Translations under genes and position numbers: made by a program
Part shown: positions 6,653 through 11,554 of the stretch, piece by piece
How the letters are laid out: every line of letters starts with the position of its first letter
Position numbering within the stretch: position 1 is the first letter of the stretch
Notes under the pieces: generated by a model
Database searches by the model: none
What the model was told of the DNA's origin: nothing
What the model saw: only the letters and a program-made list of their open reading frames with translations
Assembly: GCA_023227695.1 (NCBI GenBank)
Contig: JALNVE010000072.1
Coordinates: 1-11,554, forward strand
DNA: 11,554 bases
Source of the DNA: Paludibacteraceae bacterium
GTDB taxonomy: Bacteria > Bacteroidota > Bacteroidia > Bacteroidales > Paludibacteraceae
Direction: 5' to 3'

Positions 6653-7002
6653 CAAGCTACAGCCAAAAAAACTAAGATATGAGGCCTTTAATCCATTGTT
6701 TTTTATCCTATTCATTTTAATAAAAAAAACACAACTAACTACATGTCATACATTTGACTTTGTAAAGATAATTGAAATAACAATCATTGAAACAAGGGAA
6801 AAAGATTTTGAAAATTTAGACGCTGTTACTGTTTTTTTTATAAAAACCAAACTTTAGTTATCGCTGATTTTTTGAATGTCATTTTGGACATTTTCATGGA
6901 TTTCATTCATCAGATAGCGAGTTATCTTTCTCATAAAGTCCTAAATCTCTCTTTTATAACTAATTTTATATATCCAAATTTTTATTCGAAACAAGTATTT
7001 AC

Positions 7003-7010
7003 TATTTTTG
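7003..7010 (+). promoter_or_regulatory. ftsX: -7 element of the ftsX operon promoter
   Basis: TATTTTTG followed by CAGC matches the Bacteroidetes -7 consensus TAnnTTTG. A near-match TTTA (consensus TTTG) at 6981-6984 lies 18 bp upstream as a possible -33 element. Transcription would start near 7017, about 55 nt before the ftsX ATG. Confidence 0.5.
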
Positions 7011-7071
7011 CAGCAAATTTGGCGTATTATTACCATTTTCGTACGAATAATAGCCAAATATTCAAATAAAG

Positions 7072-7944
7072 ATGAGAAAAAACGTAGCAAAATATAAGAT
7101 ATTCAATTCAAGGCTGACGTCTATAATCAGTATATCCATGGTTTTATTCTTGTTGGGAATAATCTCAATGTTTGTCTACATCGGCAACCAATTGTCGTCC
7201 CACATGAAAGAGAATTTGACCATTTCCATTGAAATCAGCGATATTGCTCAGAAAGAAGACATTAAACATCTTCAAGATTCTCTAAAAAAAGCACCGTTTG
7301 TAAAGGAACTTCGTTTCATCAGTAAAGAGGACGCATTGAAAGAGCTTACCGAGGAGATGGGTGAAAACCCAATGGAGTTACTCAACTTCAATCCGCTACC
7401 TTCCACCTTCGAGATTAATTTAAAATCAGCATACGCCAACAACGACAGCATTCTTTACATTGCTCAGTCACTAAAAAACTTACAAATCATAAAAAATGTG
7501 GATTACCAGAAGAACCTCATCCATGAGGTTAACCACAAAGTAACCAGCATCACCACCATTTGTTTGGCTATAGCAGCCACTCTGTTGTTCATCTCTTTTA
7601 TTCTGATCAACAACACCATGCGACTTTTAATTTACTCCAACAGATTTGCCATCAACACAATGAAACTCATCGGTGCAACAAAGCATTTCATCAGGAGGCC
7701 TTACATAAAGCAAGGCATTATCATCGGATTATCAGCATCCTTTTTGGCATGCCTTTATATAGGGGGATTCTTCTATTTGATCCACAACAACCTCGATATT
7801 TTGATCGACTTTAAGGACCAAATGCTTTACGTTGTGATTGGAGGTACCATTTTTGCGTCAGGAATTTTGATAACAACTTTGTCTACGCTATTTGCGATGA
7901 ACAAATATCTCAGACACGACACTAACGATTTATACTATATCTAA
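7072..7944 (+). CDS. ftsX: Cell division protein FtsX
   Basis: Inner-membrane subunit of the FtsEX complex, which couples ATP hydrolysis by FtsE to activation of cell-wall hydrolases at the septum. The 290-residue protein has the FtsX layout. A first membrane segment lies at about 16-38. An extracytoplasmic domain at about 40-155 contains ISIEISDIAQKEDI and FISKEDALKELTEEMG. Three further segments lie near 158-180, 213-237 and 251-275. The loop before the third has MKLIGATKHFIRRP (197-210), matching the conserved family motif of the type MRLVGAxxxFIRRP. ftsE is not adjacent, as is common in Bacteroidetes. The gene leads a run with the DUF3098 gene, uppP, truB and queA, 14 nt before the next start. 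Confidence 0.93.
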   Translation: MRKNVAKYKIFNSRLTSIISISMVLFLLGIISMFVYIGNQLSSHMKENLTISIEISDIAQKEDIKHLQDSLKKAPFVKELRFISKEDALKELTEEMGENPMELLNFNPLPSTFEINLKSAYANNDSILYIAQSLKNLQIIKNVDYQKNLIHEVNHKVTSITTICLAIAATLLFISFILINNTMRLLIYSNRFAINTMKLIGATKHFIRRPYIKQGIIIGLSASFLACLYIGGFFYLIHNNLDILIDFKDQMLYVVIGGTIFASGILITTLSTLFAMNKYLRHDTNDLYYI

Positions 7945-7958
7945 CAATAAAAAGAGAG

Positions 7959-8192
7959 ATGGAAAACAAAACTAACTTTGCTTTACCTAAAAAGAATTTG
8001 ATTCTTTTGGCCATAGGATTCGTAATTATCCTTATTGGCTTTTGCTGTATGATAGGAGGAGCCAACCATGGTACTTTTAATCCAGAGGTCTTCAGTCCAA
8101 TGAGAATTACAATAGGCCCAATGATTGCCCTATTTGGATTTTTCTTCGAAATCTTCGCGATTCTTTGGAATCCTAAAAGCAAAGAGAAATGA
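7959..8192 (+). CDS. DUF3098 small membrane protein
   Basis: A 77-residue protein with two hydrophobic segments (about 14-35 and 49-69). Between them is a loop containing NPEVFSPMRITIGPMIA, the signature of the Bacteroidetes DUF3098 family, and a basic C-terminus follows. Its function is unknown. The position between ftsX and uppP is conserved in the phylum and suggests a link to the cell envelope or division. It has an AGAGAG stretch just before its ATG, 14 nt after ftsX. Its TGA overlaps the uppP start as ATGA (8189-8192), so the two are probably translationally coupled. Confidence 0.85.
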   Translation: MENKTNFALPKKNLILLAIGFVIILIGFCCMIGGANHGTFNPEVFSPMRITIGPMIALFGFFFEIFAILWNPKSKEK

Positions 8193-9046
8193 CAATCATA
8201 CAAACCATCATCATTTCCATTGTAGAAGGACTCACTGAGTTCCTTCCTGTTTCATCAACTGGACACATGATTATTACGCAGAAACTTTTGGGTGTGCCGG
8301 CAGGAGATCCATTTGTCCATGCGTTCACATTCATCATTCAGTTCGGTGCAATTTTGAGCGTAGTGTGTCTATATTGGAACAGATTTTTCAAACTAGATAA
8401 TACTCCCGCTCCAGAAGGAAGTAGTGTATGGCAGAAGTTGATTCATAAATTCCATTTTTACTGGTTATTGGTAGTGGGCGTCATTCCTGCTGTTGTGATT
8501 GGTTTGGCCGCAAAGAAATCGGGTCTGCTCGATTGGCTTCTCGACAGCGTTTGGGTTGTTGCTATCATGTTGGTAATCGGAGGTGTATTTATGCTCTTCT
8601 GCGATAAGTTATTCAACAAAGGAAGCGACGACAATAAGCTCAACGAAAAACGAGCTTTCTTCATCGGTCTGTTCCAATGTATCTCCGTCATCCCAGGTGT
8701 GAGCCGTTCAATGGCAACCATCGTAGGCGGTATGGCTGAGAAGTTAACACGTAAGAAGGCTGCTGAGTTTTCTTTCTTCCTCGCTGTTCCAACAATGGCA
8801 GGAGCTACTTTGCTCGACCTTCTTGATTTACTCAAAGAAGATACAGCATGGGCAACCTCTCATAATATTATAATGCTCATCTTAGGATGCGTCGTAGCAT
8901 TTATCGTGGCACTGCTTGCCATGAAATGGTTCGTCTCATTCCTTACAAAATATGGATTTAAGGCTTTCGGTGTTTACCGCATCATCGTTGGTCTTTTGAT
9001 TTTAGTCCTTTTAATTAGCGGTCAAAGTTTACAAATGGTAGATTAA
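8189..9046 (+). CDS. uppP: Undecaprenyl-diphosphatase UppP (BacA)
   Basis: Integral membrane phosphatase that converts undecaprenyl diphosphate to the monophosphate, recycling the lipid carrier for peptidoglycan and other polymers; extra copies confer bacitracin resistance. The 285-residue length is usual. The two catalytic motifs are present: EGLTEFLPVSSTGH at 13-26 and PGVSRSMAT at 169-177, with several membrane helices between and after. The start overlaps the DUF3098 stop (ATGA) and the stop overlaps the truB start (TAATG), so the three genes are tightly coupled. Confidence 0.96.
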   Translation: MTIIQTIIISIVEGLTEFLPVSSTGHMIITQKLLGVPAGDPFVHAFTFIIQFGAILSVVCLYWNRFFKLDNTPAPEGSSVWQKLIHKFHFYWLLVVGVIPAVVIGLAAKKSGLLDWLLDSVWVVAIMLVIGGVFMLFCDKLFNKGSDDNKLNEKRAFFIGLFQCISVIPGVSRSMATIVGGMAEKLTRKKAAEFSFFLAVPTMAGATLLDLLDLLKEDTAWATSHNIIMLILGCVVAFIVALLAMKWFVSFLTKYGFKAFGVYRIIVGLLILVLLISGQSLQMVD

Positions 9047-9768
9047 TGGACTTTCAGGAAGGTAAAGTTTTAAGTTTCTACAAGCCATTGCATTGGACAT
9101 CTTTCGACCTTGTGAATAAGGTTAGAATTATGCTAAAACATACGCTTGGACTGAAAAAGATAAAAGTAGGACACGCCGGCACATTAGACCCCCTAGCAAC
9201 AGGTGTAATGATTGTCTGTACCGGACGTGCAACAAAAAGGATAGAGGAGCTTCAATACGGCACAAAGGAGTATATAGCAACTATCAAGTTAGGCGCAACG
9301 ACTCCATCATTCGACCTTGAAACAGAGGTTGATGTTAACTACCCTACAGAGCACATCACAAAAGAAACTGTAGAGAATGCGTTGAAAAATTTCCTCGGTG
9401 AAATCAAACAGATTCCGCCCACTTATTCAGCCGTTAAGATTAACGGAAAGAGGGCTTACGAATATGCAAGAGTTGGTGAAGAAGTCGAGATAAAACCTAA
9501 GATTCTGGTTATAGACGAGATTGAACTTTTAGAATGCGAACTTCCCGTTATCAAGATTCGGGTTGTTTGTAGCAAAGGTACTTATATAAGAGCTTTAGCT
9601 CGCGATATTGGACAGGCACTCAACAGCGGCGCACATCTCATCGGGCTGGAAAGGACCAAAATTCGAGATATCACCATTAAAGATTGCCTCACCATCGAAG
9701 ATTTCGAGAAATCTTTGAAAGAATGTGAGTTGATGAACAAGAAAGAGGAGGAATCGGCACAAGAGTAA
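9046..9768 (+). CDS. truB: tRNA pseudouridine-55 synthase TruB
   Basis: Cytosolic enzyme that makes pseudouridine 55 in the T-loop of tRNAs. The catalytic motif VGHAGTLDPLATGVM is at 41-55, with the nucleophile Asp48. Other conserved parts are FYKPLHWTSFDLVNKVR near the N-terminus, YGTKEYIATIKLG (71-83), PPTYSAVKINGKRAYEYAR and CSKGTYIRALARDIG. The 240-residue size fits Bacteroidetes TruB, which has only a short C-terminal region. Its ATG overlaps the uppP stop by one base. The last residues are charged and poorly conserved. Confidence 0.96.
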   Translation: MDFQEGKVLSFYKPLHWTSFDLVNKVRIMLKHTLGLKKIKVGHAGTLDPLATGVMIVCTGRATKRIEELQYGTKEYIATIKLGATTPSFDLETEVDVNYPTEHITKETVENALKNFLGEIKQIPPTYSAVKINGKRAYEYARVGEEVEIKPKILVIDEIELLECELPVIKIRVVCSKGTYIRALARDIGQALNSGAHLIGLERTKIRDITIKDCLTIEDFEKSLKECELMNKKEEESAQE

Positions 9769-9810
9769 CATCGGTACCGAAAAAAACAGGAAACATAAAA
9801 AACATACAAT

Positions 9811-10860
9811 ATGAAACTGTCAAAATTTAAATTCTCATTGCCAGAAGAGCAATTGGCCCTCCATCCTGCTAAAAACAGAGATGAGTCAAGACTTCTCGTG
9901 CTCAACAGAAAGACGGGACAAATCGAACACAAAACATTCAAGGATATCATCAACTACTTCGATGAAGGAGATGTGTTCATTTTTAACGACACGAAGGTGT
10001 TCCCCGCTAGACTTTACGGAAATAAGGAGAAGACAGGAGCTAAGATTGAAGTTTTTCTTTTAAGAGAACTGAACCATGAACTTAAGTTCTGGGACGTGCT
10101 GGTTGATCCTGCCCGTAAAATCAGAATCGGAAACAAACTATATTTCGGTGAGGACGACTCTATGGTAGCCGAAGTCATTGACAACACAACATCAAGAGGA
10201 CGTACACTACGTTTCCTTTTCGATGGATCATACGAAGAATTCAAGACAGCTCTTTACAAATTAGGTGAAACTCCATTGCCTAAGTTCATCAACCGTCCGG
10301 TTGAGTCAGAAGACGCTGAGAGATATCAAACTATCTTCGCAAAAAACGAGGGTGCGGTTGTTGCTCCAACAGCAGGTATGCACTTCAGTCGTGAATTGAT
10401 GAAGAGACTTGAGATTAAGGGTTGCGAGTTTGCCTACATCACCCTTCACGCTGGTTTAGGAAACTTCCGCGAAATTGATGTAGAAGATTTGACCAAGCAC
10501 AAGATGGATTCTGAGCAGATGCAAATCACAGAAGAGAATACAATTAACATCAATAAGGCTAGATTGAGCAGAAAGAACATCTGCGCTGTAGGAACCACTG
10601 TTATGAGAGCTATCGAGAGCAGTGTGGGAACAGATGGCTGTGTTAAGCCTTACGACGGATGGACAAACAAGTTCATTTTCCCTCCATACGACTTCAGTGT
10701 TGCTAACAGAATGATCAGCAACTTCCACCTTCCGCTCTCTACCCTTTTAATGATGGTAGCGGCATTTGGAGGATACGACGAAATAATGAACGCATACGAC
10801 ATTGCCTTGAAAGAGAAATATCGTTTCGGTACATACGGAGATGCAATGTTGATTCTTTAA
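9811..10860 (+). CDS. queA: S-adenosylmethionine:tRNA ribosyltransferase-isomerase QueA
   Basis: Enzyme of queuosine synthesis that transfers and isomerises the ribosyl group of SAM onto 7-aminomethyl-7-deazaguanine in tRNA, forming epoxyqueuosine. The 349-residue protein carries the family segments FNDTKVFPARL (58-68), LGETPLPKFI (151-160), RYQTIFAKNEGAVVAPTAGMHF (171-192) and TLHAGLGNF (211-219). Homologs usually read APTAGLHF, so Met190 is a mild variant. The gene starts 42 nt after truB and is followed by a strong terminator, so it is probably the last gene of the ftsX operon. Confidence 0.96.
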   Translation: MKLSKFKFSLPEEQLALHPAKNRDESRLLVLNRKTGQIEHKTFKDIINYFDEGDVFIFNDTKVFPARLYGNKEKTGAKIEVFLLRELNHELKFWDVLVDPARKIRIGNKLYFGEDDSMVAEVIDNTTSRGRTLRFLFDGSYEEFKTALYKLGETPLPKFINRPVESEDAERYQTIFAKNEGAVVAPTAGMHFSRELMKRLEIKGCEFAYITLHAGLGNFREIDVEDLTKHKMDSEQMQITEENTININKARLSRKNICAVGTTVMRAIESSVGTDGCVKPYDGWTNKFIFPPYDFSVANRMISNFHLPLSTLLMMVAAFGGYDEIMNAYDIALKEKYRFGTYGDAMLIL

Positions 10861-10877
10861 TAAGAATAAAAAACGAG

Positions 10878-10913
10878 AAAGCCCCGGCCAATAAAATTGA
10901 CCGGGGCTTTTTT
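10878..10913 (+). terminator. Rho-independent terminator after queA
   Basis: GCCCCGG (10881-10887) pairs with CCGGGGC (10901-10907). The stem extends inward through CAAT/ATTG with one mismatch around an AAA loop, and a run of six T follows. A-rich sequence on the other side lets it work on the minus strand as well. It closes the ftsX-queA run. Confidence 0.92.
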
Positions 10914-10987
10914 AAAATCTATAATATACAACTAGACATCACGTCTTTCTTTTGTTTACTTCAACAGGCATTATCTATTTCTCTTTT

Positions 10988-11233
10988 CTACACGAAATAA
11001 GCAGTTTCATCGTAAAATAAATAGAATAAATTGTTTTGTCGAATGACATCAGCACTTAAAAAAGAGTTGATTTTGTCGATGAAATGGTCAAATTTCAAAT
11101 ATTTCAGAAAGTAGAAACATTTTTTACCAAATTTTGAAACCTCAACATCCATCGCACCTTTAAGAAAAACCTCAATTTTGTGGAGTGCGAAATAAATATA
11201 AAACCTTATTAAAATTTCGTTCTCAGGAAACAT
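10988..11233 (-). CDS. Doubtful 81-residue ORF, unknown
   Basis: An ATG-started frame encoding 81 residues rich in Phe, Tyr, Lys and Ile, beginning MFPENEILIRFYIYFALHKI. I do not recognise it. It has no membrane segment of normal length, no family motif, no ribosome-binding site and no -7 box in front. It could be chance in AT-rich DNA or a fragment of a decayed gene next to the insertion sequence. Confidence 0.2.
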   Translation of the reverse strand: MFPENEILIRFYIYFALHKIEVFLKGAMDVEVSKFGKKCFYFLKYLKFDHFIDKINSFLSADVIRQNNLFYLFYDETAYFV

Positions 11234-11249
11234 TTATACTTTAAATAGC

Positions 11250-11285
11250 AACCACAACACACTCGAAGATGAGCCTGTTGTGGTT
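11250..11285. terminator. Strong hairpin, probable terminator or structured element
   Basis: AACCACAACA (11250-11259) pairs perfectly with TGTTGTGGTT (11276-11285) around a 16-nt loop. The loop can form a small inner CTC/GAG stem. The stem is flanked by TAAATA on the left and ATTTA on the right, which nearly extend the pairing. The 3' flank is T-rich but lacks an uninterrupted T run. It lies between the doubtful ORF and the transposase end, so it may terminate transcription from the minus-strand transposase. Confidence 0.45.
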
Positions 11286-11400
11286 ATTTATTTATATACT
11301 TAATGTAAAGTCATGTCTTCTAAAAACAAACTGAAAATAAAATCGCATTATCAATCTCTATCTTACCATTTCACAACAACTGCTTCTCTATTCATAAATG

Positions 11401-11416
11401 AGAAAGATCACTTTCT
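11401..11416 (-). terminator. Small hairpin downstream of the transposase stop
   Basis: AGAAAG (11401-11406) and CTTTCT (11411-11416) can pair around ATCA, about 30 nt past the transposase stop on the minus strand, followed by CATTTATG. It is short and may be a weak terminator or part of the element's end. Confidence 0.2.
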
Positions 11417-11446
11417 AAAAAGGCTTTATTCAGGGTCAGTAGAAAT

Positions 11447-11554
11447 TTAGTGGGGAAAAGCATAAATATTGGCGATACGGAATAGGAAGAACTTCTTATC
11501 TACGACCCCACGCAGATTAGCCCTGAAAAGTTTGATTTTCGCATTGAAAGACTC
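11447..11554 (-). CDS. Transposase C-terminus, ISL3/ISAon1-like (runs off right edge)
   Basis: The last 35 residues of a minus-strand frame: ESFNAKIKLFRANLRGV continuing to DKKFFLFRIANIYAFPH and a TAA. The pattern E-S/R-FN-A-K-x-K-x-FR-x-x-x-RGV-x-D-x-x-FFL-FR is the C-terminal end of ISL3-type DDE transposases found in many Bacteroidetes insertion sequences (ISAon1 group). The Glu could be the third catalytic acid of the DDE triad. The rest of the gene and the other IS end lie beyond base 11554, so intactness cannot be judged. Confidence 0.7.
   Translation of the reverse strand, partial: ESFNAKIKLFRANLRGVVDKKFFLFRIANIYAFPH

Larger units (their letters stand above)
6520..7071. other. 552-bp divergent intergenic region between the peptide operon and ftsX
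   Basis: Very AT-rich DNA holding the two divergent promoters described separately. No tRNA, terminator or convincing gene is visible. Tiny minus-strand ORFs exist: 18 codons at 6524-6580, 39 codons at 6596-6715 and 26 codons at 6854-6934. The 39-codon ORF begins MNRIKNNGLK and contains two cysteines, but it overlaps the operon promoter. The 26-codon ORF has an AGGA 4 nt before its ATG. A plus-strand frame (TTG, 6872-7069) spans the ftsX promoter and is probably chance. Confidence 0.6.
10914..11446. other. AT-rich stretch between the queA terminator and the transposase
   Basis: No gene is clearly recognisable. It contains one doubtful minus-strand ORF (10988-11233), a strong hairpin at 11250-11285 and a small hairpin at 11401-11416. 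The plus strand has only short frames, such as 23 codons from 11044. The left end of the insertion sequence probably lies between 11401 and 11446. Confidence 0.5.

Noticed and set aside
6749..6756. Perfect plus-strand TACATTTG as a -7 box for ftsX
   Set aside because: No -33 element lies upstream, and it is over 300 bp from ftsX while a better placed -7 box exists at 7003-7010.
6872..7069. Plus-strand 65-codon frame before ftsX
   Set aside because: It starts with TTG, spans the predicted ftsX promoter at 7003-7010, has no motif and is probably chance in AT-rich DNA.
1..11554. CRISPR array, tRNA or rRNA genes
   Set aside because: No regularly spaced repeats and no tRNA- or rRNA-like sequence was seen on reading either strand.

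Overview
The window looks like a chromosomal piece from a Bacteroidales bacterium, probably Prevotella/Bacteroides-like. The DNA is AT-rich. Upstream regions carry the Bacteroidetes -7 motif (TAnnTTTG) and mostly lack Shine-Dalgarno sequences. The gene blocks argR-GNAT-argG and ftsX-DUF3098-uppP-truB-queA are typical of the phylum. Genus assignment is inference.

Left (1-2142, minus strand): the head of an arginine operon, argR, a GNAT acyltransferase and argG. argG runs off the left edge. Upstream of argR is about 280 bp with several ARG-box-like palindromes and a larger inverted-repeat structure, which suggests autoregulation.

Middle (2143-6519, minus strand): a tight five-gene operon. In transcription order it encodes an HPr-kinase-like protein, a SipW/S26-type peptidase with a Ser-His dyad, a PqqD-like protein (RiPP recognition element), an NTP_transf_5-type nucleotidyltransferase and an ABC exporter without a peptidase domain. 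All junctions overlap or are 6 nt or shorter. The parts suggest binding, tailoring, cleavage and export of a ribosomal peptide. No lasso cyclase, transglutaminase-type leader peptidase, radical SAM enzyme or convincing precursor gene lies in the window. This is the best candidate for an undescribed system. A good -33/-7 promoter sits about 100 bp upstream of the kinase gene.

6520-7071: a 552-bp divergent intergenic region with the promoters of the peptide operon (minus) and the ftsX operon (plus), plus a few tiny ORFs.

Right (7072-10860, plus strand): ftsX, a DUF3098 membrane protein, uppP, truB and queA. They serve cell division, undecaprenyl carrier recycling and tRNA modification. uppP overlaps both its neighbours, and a strong GC-rich terminator follows queA.

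Far right (10861-11554): mostly non-coding DNA with one doubtful 81-codon ORF, two hairpins and, at the edge, the C-terminal 35 residues of an ISL3/ISAon1-like transposase on the minus strand.
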